64,000 bases of DNA from Trebonia sp963774945 (GTDB lineage: Bacteria > Actinomycetota > Actinomycetes > Streptosporangiales > Streptosporangiaceae): positions 62,001 to 126,000 of the forward strand of contig CAVZHA010000005.1 in assembly GCA_963774945.1 (NCBI GenBank), written 5' to 3'. Below the pieces are notes generated by a model. That model was not told the DNA's origin. It saw only the letters and a program-made list of their open reading frames with translations, and made no database searches. The position numbers and the translations under genes were made by a program. How positions within the stretch are numbered: position 1 is the stretch's first letter; every line of letters begins with the position of its first letter. This document shows positions 46,520 to 56,901 of the stretch, one piece after another.

Positions 46520-47570
46520 ATGGGCGTACCAGCGCCCGACGGCACGACCGGGGGACCGATGCGGCCGACCCGGCACCCCGGCCGAACCTGCCGACCGCGC
46601 TGAGCGCGGCGCTGGCGGCGTTCTGCCGTCATCTGGCGGCCGAGCGCGCCCTCTCCCGGCACACCGTGCGCGCCTACCACGGCGACATCCAGTCGCTCCT
46701 TGAGTACGCGCACCGGTCCGGCGTCGAGGACCCCGGAGCGCTCGACCTGACCACGCTGCGGGGCTGGCTGGCCGACCAGCACCAGGCGGGCGCGGCCCGG
46801 GCGACGCTGGCCCGGCGGGGCGCGGCGGCGCGCGCCTTCACCGCCTTCGCGCACCGCCAGGGCTGGCTCGCGGTCGATCCGGGACCGCAGCTCGGCACCC
46901 CCAAGGCCCATCGGGTGCTGCCTCAGGTGCTGCGCAAGGACGAGATGAACCGGGTCCTGGCCGACTGCGAGGACCGGGCGCTGCGCGAGTTCGCCACCGG
47001 ACCGCGCGCGACGCGGCGGCGCTGGCGCTGCGCGACGTCGCCGTCCTCGAGCTGCTCTACGCGTCGGCCATCCGGGTCAGCGAGCTGTGCGAGCTCGACC
47101 TCGGCGGCCTCGACCTGGACCGGCGCACGGTCCGGGTGTTCGGCAAGGGCGGCAAGGAGCGCGTCGTCCCGGTCGGGGTGCCCGCGGTGCGGGCGGTGGC
47201 GCGCTGGGCAGGAGGCCGGGCGTCCCGGTTCTCGCCAACGCGCGCAGCGGGGCCGCCCTCTTCCTCGGGGCGCGCGGCGGCCGTCTCGATCCCCGGACCG
47301 CGCGCCGCATCGTGCACGCCCGGCTGCGCGCGGTCGGCCGGACGGCGCGGCCGGCCGGCGGAATGCCACGTCAGGGCGCCCGGCCGTCAAGGACGCGGCC
47401 CGCACGCGATCAGGCACACGGCGGCCACCCACCTGCTCGAGGGCGGCGCCGACCTGCGCAGCGTCCAGGAGATCCTCGGCCACTCCTCGCCCGCGACCAC
47501 GCAGATCTACACTCATGTCTCGGCCGAGCGGCTGAAGGCGAGCTACCGCCAGGCGCACCCCCGCGCCTAG
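46520..47570 (+). CDS. xerC: Tyrosine recombinase XerC-like, frameshifted
   Basis: Resolves chromosome dimers at dif in the family. The SAM-like N-terminus (LAAFCRHLAAERALSRHTVR) and VLPQVLRKDEMNRVLADCED are in one frame. The catalytic part follows in others: LLYASAIRVSELCEL (first Arg), FGKGGKERVVPVG, HAIRHTAATHLLEGGADL (His-x-x-Arg), and LGHSSPATTQIYTHVS (His, then nucleophile Tyr). All four catalytic motifs survive. Breaks near 46555, 47010, 47210 and 47385. The start at ATG 46520 (MGVPAPDG) is tentative since it needs the first repair. The context dprA-xerC-rpsB supports the chromosomal recombinase rather than a phage integrase. Confidence 0.82.
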
Positions 47571-47934
47571 CCAGAAAGGCTGGCCAAGGCCGGATACCAC
47601 GCTGCCCCCTGACTTCTAGTAACCTTGGTAGTGGCCCCCTCAGGAAACACCGAACCGGTGCCCTGGAGAGGCCGCACTTCGCGTGCTCGCATGCCGCGTG
47701 TTATCACGCGGGACGCGCCACTCGGTCCGCCGGCCAGACGGACCGGTCAGGCCCCGGCATCAGCCAGGACCGGCCAGGTCAGAACGGTCGGCGGCATGGC
47801 GTGATCGGACCACCATCGGGCACCAGGAACTAACCGAGCCGCGCGCGGCAACGGCCGTCTGGTCGGCATCGCCATCAACGGCGGTACCGCCAGGGCAGCC
47901 AGGTCCGCGCGCACGAAATGAAGGGACCGCAGCC
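47571..47934. other. Upstream region of rpsB
   Basis: 364 nt with no supported gene. It should hold the rpsB-tsf promoter and leader. The sequence has several self-complementary GC stems (for example CGCGTGTTATCACGCG near 47696-47711, a near-perfect inverted repeat). I cannot name a leader family. Confidence 0.4.
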
Positions 47935-48959
47935 ATGAGCACGGTCGTCACGATGAAGCAGCTCCTCGAGAGCGGTGTCCACTTCGGCCACCAGACCCGG
48001 CGCTGGAACCCGAAGATGAAGCGTTACATCTTCACCGAGCGCAACGGCATCTACATCATCGACCTGCAGCAGTCGCTCGCCTACATCGACCGCGCGTACG
48101 AGTTCATCAGGGAGACGGTCGCCCACGGCGGCACGATCCTCTACGTCGGCACCAAGAAGCAGGCCCAGGAGGCGATCGCCGAGCAGGCGCGCCGGGTCGG
48201 CATGCCGTACGTGAACCAGCGCTGGCTGGGCGGCATGCTCACCAACTTCTCCACCGTCTACAAGCGGCTGCAGCGGCTCAAGGAGCTCGAGGAGATCGAC
48301 TTCAACGACGTCGCGGGCTCGGGCATGACCAAGAAGGAACTGCTCGGCCTCAAGCGCGAGAAGGACAAGCTCGACAAGACCCTGGGCGGCATCAGGGACA
48401 TGGCCCGGGTGCCGAGCGCGGTCTGGGTGGTGGACACCAAGAAGGAGCACATCGCGATCAACGAGGCCCGCAAGCTGGGCATCCCGGTCGTCGCGATCCT
48501 CGACACCAACTGCGACCCGGACGAGGTCAACTACCCGATCCCCGGTAACGACGACGCGATCCGCAGCGTGGCGCTGCTTACCCGGGTGGTCGCCGACGCG
48601 GTGGCGGACGGCCTGATGGCGCGCGCGGGCGCGTCGCAGGCCGACGAGAAGCCGGCCGACGACACGTTCTCGGCGACCGGGGCCGTGGACGAGCCGCTGC
48701 CCGAGTGGGAGCGCGACCTGCTGGCGGGCGGCGGCCGACGCGCCGACGCCGCCGCGAGCCGAGGAAGTCCAGGAGTCCACGGTCAGCGACCCGGCCGAGG
48801 CCGAGGCCGAGATCGCCGCGGTCGCGCCCGACAACGCCGAGATCGCTGCCGCCGCCGCCGCCGAGGCGACCCCCGAGGCGGCCGAGGCCGCCGCCGAGGA
48901 CGCGGCCGAGGCCGGCGCGGACCGAGACCGCCGCCGCCGAGACCGCCGACGCCGAGTAG
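47935..48959 (+). CDS. rpsB: 30S ribosomal protein S2 (uS2) with Ala/Glu-rich tail, frameshifted in the tail
   Basis: ATG at 47935 after GAAGGGACCGC: STVVTMKQLLESGVHFGHQT. Conserved RWLGGMLTNFSTV, PSAVWVVDTKKEHIAINEA and IPGNDDAIRSVALLT are intact. The tail is acidic (PEWERDLLAGG...). Indels near 48735 and 48920 move it between frames. The end TETAAAETADAE with TAG at 48957-48959 fits actinobacterial S2 better than the basic reading to 48999. Confidence 0.94.
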
Positions 48960-49019
48960 GGCTCCGCCACCGACCACCGACGACGTCGATAACAACTGAC
49001 GAGCAAGGAACGAACAGAC

Positions 49020-49858
49020 ATGGCGAATATCTCCGCCGCTGACGTGAAGCGGCTCCGGGAGCAGACCGGCGCCGGGATGATGGACTGCAAGAACGCCCTG
49101 GCCGAGGCCGACGGCGACTTCGAGCTTGCCATCGAGAACCTGCGCAAGAAGGGCGTCAAGGACGCCGGCAAGCGGGCCGACCGCACGGCGGGCAACGGCC
49201 TCGTCACCGCCGAGCTCGACGGCAACAGCGCGGGCGTGCTGGTCGAGCTGAACTGCGAGACCGACTTCGTGGCCAAGAACGAGCAGTTCCAGGAGCTGGC
49301 GGCCAAGATCGCGCAGGCCGCCCTGGCCAACAAGGTCGCCGACCGGCTCGCGCTCCTGACCACCGAGACGGCCGACGGCAAGTCCGTCGAGCTGCTCATC
49401 GAGGAGGCCAGCTCCGCGATCAAGGAGAAGATCGAGCTCGGCCGCTACGCCCGCCTCGACGGCGGCTACGTGACCACCTACCTGCACCGCTCCGACCGGG
49501 ACCTGCCGCCGACCCTCGGCGTGCTCGTCCAGCTCGACGCGGCCAACGAGGCGGTCGCCAAGGACCTGGCGCAGCAGATCGCGGCGACGCCGGCCGCAGT
49601 ACGTCACCCGGGACGAGGTGCCGGCCGACGCTGGTCGAGAAGGAGCGCCGGATCGCCGAGGAGATCACCCGCGAGGAGGGCAAGCCGGAGCAGGCGATCC
49701 CGAAGATCGTCGACGGCCGGGTGAACGCCTTCTTCAAGGACATCGTGCTCACCGAGCAGGCGAGCGTGAAGGACCCGAAGCAGTCCATCAAGTCGGTCCT
49801 CGCGGCCGGCCAGGTGAACGTGCTGGCGTTCGCGCGCTTCCGGGTCGGCCAGGCGTAA
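49020..49858 (+). CDS. tsf: Elongation factor Ts, two +1 frameshifts
   Basis: Nucleotide exchange factor for EF-Tu. ATG at 49020 after GAGCAAGGAACG: ANISAADVKRLREQTGAGMM (TDFV motif in ELNCETDFVAKNEQF). Extra bases near 49592 and 49627 break the frame around QYVTRDEVPAD. The end AIPKIVDGRVNAFFKDIVL ... VLAFARFRVGQA (TAA 49856-49858) is intact. rpsB-tsf order is universal. Confidence 0.95.
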
Positions 49859-49951
49859 GCCAGGCACAACCGAGCAGCGGTAGTGTGGTGAACGCCGTCA
49901 ATGGCGGCGTTCACCACAGCCCACGGACGCGTGTGCACAGGAGCTGAAGCA

Positions 49952-50509
49952 ATGATCGATGACACCCTCCTCGAAGCCGAGGAGAAGATGGACAAGGCCG
50001 TCACGGTCGCCCAAGAGGACTTCAGCAAGATCCGCACCGGACGGGTTCACCCGGCGATCTTCTCCAAGCTCACGGCGGAGTACTACGGCTCGCAGACCCC
50101 GCTGAACCAGCTCGCGTCCTTCAACGTGCCCGAGCCGCGGATGATCACCCTGAGCCCCTTCGACAAGGCGTCGCTGTCCGCCATCGAGCGGGCGATCAGG
50201 AACAGCGACCTCGGGGTTAACCCGTCCAACGACGGCGTGCTCATCCGGGTCGTCTTCCCCGAGCTGACCGAGGAACGCAGGCGCGAGTACATCAAGACCG
50301 CCCGCTCCAAGGCCGAGGACGCCCGCGTCTCCATCCGCAACGTCAGGCGGCACGCCAAGGACGCCCTCGACAAGATGGTGAAGAACAGCGAGGCCGGCGA
50401 GGACGATGTCCACCGCGCCGAGCGAGAGCTGCAGGACGTCACCGACACCTACGTGGCCAAGATCGACGAGCTGCTCAAGCATAAGGAAGCCGAGCTGCTC
50501 GAAATCTGA
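49952..50509 (+). CDS. frr: Ribosome recycling factor
   Basis: 185 aa from ATG at 49952, with ACAGGAGC upstream. MIDDTLLEAEEKMDKAVTVA, FSKIRTGRVHPAIFSKL, VNPSNDGVLIRVVFPELTEE and RNVRRHAKDAL are the full family pattern. Intact. Only 93 nt separate it from tsf: the UMP kinase gene pyrH, otherwise almost always between them, is absent. Confidence 0.97.
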   Translation: MIDDTLLEAEEKMDKAVTVAQEDFSKIRTGRVHPAIFSKLTAEYYGSQTPLNQLASFNVPEPRMITLSPFDKASLSAIERAIRNSDLGVNPSNDGVLIRVVFPELTEERRREYIKTARSKAEDARVSIRNVRRHAKDALDKMVKNSEAGEDDVHRAERELQDVTDTYVAKIDELLKHKEAELLEI

Positions 50510-50543
50510 GCGCTCGTCAGCTCGGATCGCAGCCAACCCCATC

Positions 50544-51503
<960 letters not shown>

Positions 51504-51662
51504 AGAAAAAGCAGAGAACAAAGATCAAAGACGAGTTTGTCGAACGGTCCCTGGTTCCACCCACTCCGCTTATCCGCACGCCCAGCGATGTTTGACGGTC
51601 CGCTTCCGAGGAAGTTGACGGTCGGCAATTCGGTCAGGCTTCAGGAAACGGAGTCAACGGAC

Positions 51663-51836
51663 ATGTTTCGGGTCAGCAGGATCCTTCTCCTCATCTATAT
51701 CGCCGTCGGCGTGTTCGTCGCCTGGGACCGCCACTACATCACGCTGGCCTGGCTCCGCTCGGTGGCCAGCGCCCTCCTCGCGATCTTCCTCTGGTTCCTG
51801 ATCCTCCTAGGCGTCAACCTGCACGTCCACGGTTAA
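51663..51836 (+). CDS. Small two-helix membrane protein
   Basis: 57 aa from ATG at 51663 with GGAAACGGAG upstream. Two hydrophobic segments: RILLLIYIAVGVFVAWD and SVASALLAIFLWFLILLGVN. The last codons overlap the convergent DUF1707 gene by 23 nt. Family unknown. Upstream, TTGACGGTC occurs twice (about 51589 and 51615). Confidence 0.6.
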   Translation: MFRVSRILLLIYIAVGVFVAWDRHYITLAWLRSVASALLAIFLWFLILLGVNLHVHG

Positions 51837-52407
51837 TTGGGCAACGCGGCCGACTCGGCGGTAAATGCGCCGCCGAGTCGGCCGCGACGCGCGAGCGCCG
51901 CTGCTCTACCCGCTGCTGTATGGCGACCGCCGCCCCGAGCGAAACGGTGAACGCAGCCATGATGACGGCGACCAGGGCAAGGCTGAAGCACGCCGCCACC
52001 CAGGCATGATGCGGATTGGGGCCGGGGACGTTCGGATCGATGTGGGCGCCAACCTCGATGGCGGCGGCCGCGATGGCCAGGCACATGCCCGATATGACGG
52101 CTGCCTTGGCCACCGGCCGGCTGACCGGCGGGACGGGCGCCCGGCCCAGCCCGGGCACGGCCGCAGCCGACTCGGCCGGCGCCGGTTCGGCCACACTCGA
52201 TTCGGCCGGGATGTCGGCCGTGACCGCGGCCAGGTCGGCGTAGGTCCGCGCCGTTAGCGCGCGGCCCGTCCGCCCGGCCAGCTCGGTCTTCGTCAGCCGG
52301 CCATCGACGAACGCGGTTTTGAGCGCTTCGATCACCAGGTCGCGGTCGGCATGGCCCGCGCGCAGGCGGTCACGGCTCGACGCCGGGTCTCGTGGTCCTG
52401 TCGTCAC
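51814..52407 (-). CDS. DUF1707 (SHOCT-like) domain membrane protein
   Basis: About 197 aa from GTG at 52407, chosen for GGAGGTGCC immediately upstream. The N-terminal DUF1707 pattern RDRLRAGHADRDLVIEALKT, then FVDGRLTKTELAGRTGRALT, is clear. Pro/Ala linker, then two hydrophobic segments (AAVISGMCLAIAAAAIEVG and ACFSLALVAVIMAAFTVSLG). The start lies inside the 3' end of the SUFU-domain gene on the same strand, suggesting coupling. The function of the family is unknown. Confidence 0.82.
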   Translation of the reverse strand: MTTGPRDPASSRDRLRAGHADRDLVIEALKTAFVDGRLTKTELAGRTGRALTARTYADLAAVTADIPAESSVAEPAPAESAAAVPGLGRAPVPPVSRPVAKAAVISGMCLAIAAAAIEVGAHIDPNVPGPNPHHAWVAACFSLALVAVIMAAFTVSLGAAVAIQQRVEQRRSRVAADSAAHLPPSRPRCPINRGRAG

Positions 52408-53611
52408 CGGCACCTCCACTGCGCCCCGATGCGGGTAAGCGTAGCGCGATCGCCTTACGGCGGACAGTACTGAGCCCCGGGATGTCTAGCGGCCGGACAC
52501 CGACGGCGGCTGGACGATCCAGCTCGCGGCGCTGGGCGGACAGGCGGCTGACCAGGCTGGCCGAGCCGTACTCCTTGGCCAGCTGACGGGAGCGTTCGGT
52601 GATCGGGATGATCCAGAGCCAGCGAACCGGGTCGCCGTCGACCGAGAACCCGGACAGGTCGGGCACCGGCGGACCGGCCAGCCCGGACGGGTCCTCGAGC
52701 AGCAGCACCCCCTCGTACCCGCCGCCGAGGGGGAACGTCCCCGGCTTGTCGTACCAGCGAACGCTGTGCCCCGGGCCGAACCACGTCACCGCGCGCCACG
52801 GGTACCCGGCCAGCCAGAGGAAGATCAGCGCCGCCACCCCGGACGGCAGCGTGGTCGCGACGGCGAGCTCGACCCGGCTGTACCCGGTGGGGTCCTCGAC
52901 GACCTGCTCGACGACCGGCATCCGCTGCGCGCTCATCCCGATGGTGGACAGCACCGTGTACGGCCGGCCGGGCCCCGGCGGCCGCTCGGAGATGGCGATC
53001 GCCGGGCGCTTGCCCGGCGCGCCGTCCCAGTAGTGCGAGCCCGGCCCGAGCCGGGAGGTGAGGTGCCCGAGCGCGGCCGACTGGAACTGCGCCCAGCCGC
53101 CCGTCGAGTCGCGCCACTGCCAGAACTCGGCCGCCCGTTCCACCCGCGGGCCGAGCCCCTCGATGGCCTCGTCGAGATCCCAGGCGAACGGGGTCTGGCC
53201 GATGACGTCCCGGCTGTAGCCGGGCATGCCCCTGGTCGAGTCCGCCCAGCCGGGGATGACGGCGAGCAGGGTGCCGCGTTCGAGCAGGGCGACGCCGTCG
53301 CCCTCCTCGAACCAGAGCGCCTGCAGGGTGGCCGGGTCGAGCGGGGGCCTGCCGCGCGGGTGCCTGGTCCGGCCCTCGGGCATAACCGGGGCCTGACCGG
53401 CGTTGATCCTGTCCGGATCGGTAGTGCGCGGTGCGCGGACGTGGTTTGCTAGCCAGGTGGCGACGATCACCGTCGTTTCGTCACGCAGGTACGCAGCCGT
53501 CGTGGCGCCGTCGAACTCGACCGTCAGCCGCCTGGACCCGTACGGGCTCACGCTGTCAAGCAGCGTGACGGCCGGCGGGAACGGATCGGGACCTGACAGC
53601 ATAATCGCCAT
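52370..53611 (-). CDS. Suppressor-of-fused (SUFU) domain protein
   Basis: ATG at 53611 (MAIMLSGPDPFPPAV) is preferred to the longer TTG start. The N-terminal 200 residues are a Trp-rich domain (ATLQALWFEEGDGVALLERG, FWQWRDSTGGWAQFQ). From about residue 210, PYTVLSTIGMSAQRMPVVEQ, YSRVELAVATTLPSG and the C-terminal WLWIIPITERSRQLAKEYGS match bacterial SUFU-family proteins, many of which are immunity proteins in polymorphic toxin systems. No toxin gene is next to it. Confidence 0.72.
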   Translation of the reverse strand: MAIMLSGPDPFPPAVTLLDSVSPYGSRRLTVEFDGATTAAYLRDETTVIVATWLANHVRAPRTTDPDRINAGQAPVMPEGRTRHPRGRPPLDPATLQALWFEEGDGVALLERGTLLAVIPGWADSTRGMPGYSRDVIGQTPFAWDLDEAIEGLGPRVERAAEFWQWRDSTGGWAQFQSAALGHLTSRLGPGSHYWDGAPGKRPAIAISERPPGPGRPYTVLSTIGMSAQRMPVVEQVVEDPTGYSRVELAVATTLPSGVAALIFLWLAGYPWRAVTWFGPGHSVRWYDKPGTFPLGGGYEGVLLLEDPSGLAGPPVPDLSGFSVDGDPVRWLWIIPITERSRQLAKEYGSASLVSRLSAQRRELDRPAAVGVRPLDIPGLSTVRRKAIALRLPASGRSGGAGDDRTTRPGVEP

Positions 53612-53707
53612 ATTCCCACTATCGCCCTGTTTGCCCTCCGCAATCAAGTACTCACGCAGAGTGCATATCAGTAAATATCGTCAGAATGTCGCCGGAACGG
53701 AGTCGCA

Positions 53708-54872
53708 GTGTCTCGACCACCTCGCCACCTCGCCGATCTTGAGCTGGCCGAGCGGCGGGAGGCCGTCGTGGCGCTCGGCGAGCGGGCGTTCCGGGCGGAT
53801 CAGCTTTCCCGGCATTACTTCGCACGGTACACCGACTCGCCCGAGGACATGACGGACCTGCCGATCGGCGTCCGCACCGCCCTGACCGGGGAGTTGCTGC
53901 CGCAGCTGCTGACCTCCGAGCGCGAGCAGGCGTGCGACGACGGCGCGACCCGCAAGATGCTGTGGCGGCTGCACGACGGGGCGCTGGTCGAGTCGGTCCT
54001 GATGAAGTACTCCGACCGGGTCACGATGTGCGTGTCGTCGCAGGCCGGCTGCGGGATGGGCTGCCCGTTCTGCGCGACCGGCCAGGCCGGTCTGACCAGG
54101 AACCTGTCCACCGCCGAGATCGTCGCCCAGGTCGTGGCGGGCGAGCGGGTCCTGGCGGCCGAGAACCCCAACGGGAACGTCACCAGCACCCGCTCCTCGC
54201 ATGGGGGGGCCCGCCCCCATTCCCCCCCGACGGGTCTCCAACATCGTCTTCATGGGCATGGGCGAGCCGCTCGCGAACTACAAGAGCGTGCTCGGCGCGG
54301 TCCGGCGCTTCTCCGACCCGGTGCCGTCCGGCCTGGGCATCTCGCAGCGCTCGCTGACCGTCTCGACCGTCGGCCTGGTCCCGGCCATCCGGCGGCTGAC
54401 GGAGGAGAAGCTGACGGCGCGGCTGGCGGTCTCGCTGCACGCGCCCGACGACGAGGCGCGCGACGAGCTCGTCCCGGTCAACCGCCGCTGGAAGGTCGCC
54501 GAGGTCCTGGACGCGGCCTGGGATTACGCGGCCGCGACCGGTCGCCGCATCTCCATCGAGTACGCGCTGATCAGGGACGTCAACGACCAGGGGTGGCGGG
54601 CCGACCTGCTCGGCGAGCTGCTCGCGGGCCACCTGGTGCACGTCAACCTGATCCCGCTCAACCCGACCCCCGGCTCGAAGTGGACCGCCTCCCGGCCCGG
54701 CGTCCAGGAGGAGTTCGTCCGCCGGATCGCCGATCACGGCGTCGCGGTCACGGTCAGGGACACCCGGGGCCGCGAGATCGACGGCGCCTGCGGCCAGCTC
54801 GCCGCCACCGTCACCGGCCGCTCGGTCGGCCCCGCCCGCCGCCCCGGCACCCACCTCCTCCCGCTCGCCTAA
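53708..54872 (+). CDS. rlmN: 23S rRNA/tRNA adenine-C2 methyltransferase RlmN, one frameshift
   Basis: Radical-SAM enzyme methylating A2503 of 23S rRNA. GTG at 53708 after GGAACGGAG. CGMGCPFCATGQAGL is the CxxxCxxC cluster motif. The frame breaks near 54205-54230 at a stretch with G7 and C7 homopolymers and resumes as SNIVFMGMGEPLANYKSVLG (+1). The second half HVNLIPLNPTPGSKW is complete. Position after frr-cdsA is usual. Confidence 0.94.
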
Positions 54873-54890
54873 CCCATCCCCGCCGCCTCC

Positions 54891-54930
54891 GCCCTCCTCC
54901 GCCCTCCTCCGCCCTCCTCCGCCCTCCTCG
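54891..54930 (+). repeat. Four tandem GCCCTCCTCC decamers after rlmN
   Basis: Four 10-nt copies (the last ending CG), starting about 18 nt after the rlmN stop. Homopyrimidine-rich on the plus strand. Confidence 0.85.
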
Positions 54931-54936
54931 CCCGCT

Positions 54937-54996
54937 AACGGCCCAAATGCGCGTTTAGGCCGGCAAGAGTGAGCCCAAATACGCATTCGGGCCGTT
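54937..54996. terminator. Long inverted repeat between rlmN and the acyltransferase
   Basis: AACGGCCCAAATGCG (54937-54951) and CGCATTCGGGCCGTT (54982-54996) pair over 15 nt with one mismatch. A further copy GCCCAAATACGC lies in the loop. No T-run follows, so it may be a terminator of the factor-dependent or hairpin-only kind, or a mobile repeat. Confidence 0.6.
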
Positions 54997-55054
54997 GCGC
55001 CGGCCGCACTCGCGAAGCGCCGGGGGAGCGCCGCTAGGGCAGAATGCCGGGGTG

Positions 55055-55719
55055 ATGTGGTGGAAGAGCCTTAAGCGGCAGGTTGGGACAGCGCGGCGTC
55101 AAGCTCGTCTGGCATGCGGTGCACTGGGGCTGGCGGGAGTTCCAGAACGCGGGCATGGTGACCGCCGACACGCCCGCGGGCAGGGCTTTCGCCCGGTTCG
55201 GCCGCGGCTCGCTGATGGCGTTTCCGGCCGGGTCGGTCTTCGGCGAGGGCTCGATCGATATCGGCGATGACACGCTGATCGGCGCGCTCGTCACCCTGTC
55301 AGCGGGCCTCGTGCCCGGCCAGGACCTCGGCCCGAACGCGGTGCTGCGGATCGGCGACCGCTGCGTGATCGGCCGCGGCAGCCACATCGTCGCGCACGAG
55401 AACGTCGAGATCGGCGACGACGTGTGGACCGGCCCCTACGTCTACATCACCGACCAGAACCACGGCTACGAGGACCCGGACGTCCCGATCGGCCGCCAGT
55501 TCCCGGTCAACCGCCCGGTCAGCATCGGCAGCGGCTCGTGGCTCGGCGCGGGTGCGATCGTGCTGCCCGGCGCCCGGATCGGCCGGAACGTGGTGATCGC
55601 GGCCGGGCTCGGTGGTCCGCGGCGAGATCCCCGACCGGTGCGTGGTGGCGGGCGTCCCGGCCAGGGTCATCCGCGAGCACACCGACGCGGGCTGGCTCTC
55701 TCCCAAGGCCCCGGCCTGA
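55055..55719 (+). CDS. Hexapeptide-repeat acyltransferase, two frame changes
   Basis: Left-handed beta-helix repeats (IDIGDDTLIGALVTLS, LRIGDRCVIGRGSHIV, NVEIGDDVWTGPYVYI) and TDQNHGYEDPDVPIG place it with sugar/lipid O-acetyltransferases. The beginning WWKSLKRQ is in a different frame from VGQRGVKLVWHAVHWGWREF (break near 55088; a TTG at 55083 is an alternative start). An extra G near 55607 hides the end SVVRGEIPDRCVVAGVPARV to TGA 55717-55719. Acceptor unknown. Confidence 0.78.
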
Positions 55720-55723
55720 CGCG

Positions 55724-55942
55724 CTAATCCGCGTCTTGGCCGTTTGCCTCGGTAGAACGGGGGCGGCCGGGGCGGCGCATCGCGCCGGCGTCACGGGGCA
55801 GCCGCCCGGCGTCGCCGAGGGCGCGGCGGAGCATGAACTCGATCTGGGCGTTAGTGGACCGCATCTCGTCGGCCGCCCACTTGGCCAAGGCGTCGTGGAC
55901 GGCCGGGTCGAGCCGGAGAAGAATGCTTTTGCGTTCGGCCAT
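55724..55942 (-). CDS. Ribbon-helix-helix (Arc/HicB-antitoxin-like) DNA-binding protein
   Basis: 72 aa. AERKSILLRLDPAVHDALAKWA followed by ADEMRSTNAQIEFMLRRALG is the RHH pattern: a short beta strand then two helices. Pro/Arg-rich C-terminus. It follows the SPFH gene by 8 nt and is presumably co-transcribed. Arc-like proteins next to SPFH proteins recur in bacteria. The palindromes over the SPFH promoter are the natural operator candidate. Confidence 0.8.
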   Translation of the reverse strand: MAERKSILLRLDPAVHDALAKWAADEMRSTNAQIEFMLRRALGDAGRLPRDAGAMRRPGRPRSTEANGQDAD

Positions 55943-55950
55943 GAGATCCG

Positions 55951-56880
55951 TCAGGAGTAGAGGGAGCCGGTGTTCACCACTTGCTGGGTGGCCTGTTCGC
56001 TACAGAGAACCACCAGCAGATTGGAGACCATGGCCGCCTTACGCTCCTCGTCTAGCTCGACGACGTTCTCCTCGTCGAGGCGCTCCAGGGCCATCTTGAC
56101 CATGCCGACCGCCCCCTCGACGATCTTAGACCGGGCGCCGACGACTGCGCTCGCCTGCTGCTGGCGGAGCATCGCCTGGGCGATCTCGGCGGCGTAGGAG
56201 AGCCGGGTCAGCCGGGTCTCGATGACCTCCACGCCGGCCGCGAGCACCCGCTGGTTGAGCTCGGCCGTCAGCTTCCCGGTGATCTCCTCGGCGTTCTCCC
56301 GCAGCGACATCGCGTCGGTGCCGCGGCTGTCATAGGGGTAGCTGGAGGCGATGTGCCTGACCGCGGTCTCGGCCTGGATGGCGACGAACTTCACGTAGTC
56401 GTCGACCGAGTAGGTGGCCTGCGCGGTGTCCTTGACCTGCCAGACGACCACCGCCGCGATCTCGATCGGGTTGCCGTCGGCGTCGTTCACCTTGGTCTGG
56501 GCCGTCTCCAGGTTCCTGATCCTGGTCGAGACCTGGAGGCGGATGGCGAACGGGTTCACGAACTGCATGCCGGGCTCGCGCACGGTGCCCTTGTAGTTGC
56601 CGAACAGCTGCACCACGTGCGCCCGGCCGGGCGCGACCACGATGATGCCGCGCAGTACGAAGCTGGCGACGATGATCAGCACGGTGGCTACCACGATGAG
56701 CACCGCCTTGAGCGCCCCCGACTGCAGCGCGGCCTGCCAGTAGAGGACGGCGATGACGACCACCAGGGCGACGTCGATGAGGAGCAGCACCACGCCGCGG
56801 ATGTACCAGGCCGGCTGCTCGTGCATGGGCACGGCCGGGGCGTAGAGGGGAGTGGCCGTAGTTTGAGTCTGGGCTGACAT
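55951..56880 (-). CDS. SPFH/Band 7 (stomatin-like) membrane protein
   Basis: 309 aa. Two hydrophobic segments (about 30-50 GVVLLLIDVALVVVIAVLYW, 58-78 VLIVVATVLIIVASFVL), then the SPFH domain: GRAHVVQLFGNYKGTVREPG, RIRNLETAQTKVNDADGNPI, VVWQVKDTAQATYSVDDYVK, and a coiled C-terminal helix (LSYAAEIAQAMLRQQQASAV). Likely forms oligomeric membrane microdomain scaffolds. Shine-Dalgarno GGAGGTGGGC. First gene of the pair with the RHH protein. Confidence 0.9.
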   Translation of the reverse strand: MSAQTQTTATPLYAPAVPMHEQPAWYIRGVVLLLIDVALVVVIAVLYWQAALQSGALKAVLIVVATVLIIVASFVLRGIIVVAPGRAHVVQLFGNYKGTVREPGMQFVNPFAIRLQVSTRIRNLETAQTKVNDADGNPIEIAAVVVWQVKDTAQATYSVDDYVKFVAIQAETAVRHIASSYPYDSRGTDAMSLRENAEEITGKLTAELNQRVLAAGVEVIETRLTRLSYAAEIAQAMLRQQQASAVVGARSKIVEGAVGMVKMALERLDEENVVELDEERKAAMVSNLLVVLCSEQATQQVVNTGSLYS

Positions 56881-56901
56881 TGCCCACCTCCAGGAGAGAT
56901 T

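Noticed and set aside
46520..47570. Phage or element integrase marking a mobile island
   Set aside because: The tyrosine recombinase sits in the conserved dprA-xerC-rpsB context and has no adjacent attachment repeat, so it is taken as chromosomal XerC.
34001..49858. Programmed ribosomal frameshifting as an explanation for the many frame changes
   Set aside because: The breaks occur in a dozen unrelated genes, have no common slippery heptamer or downstream structure, and go in both directions. Sequence error is simpler.
54180..54986. Minus-strand frame opposite rlmN
   Set aside because: Shadow of rlmN; no ribosome-binding site or family motif.
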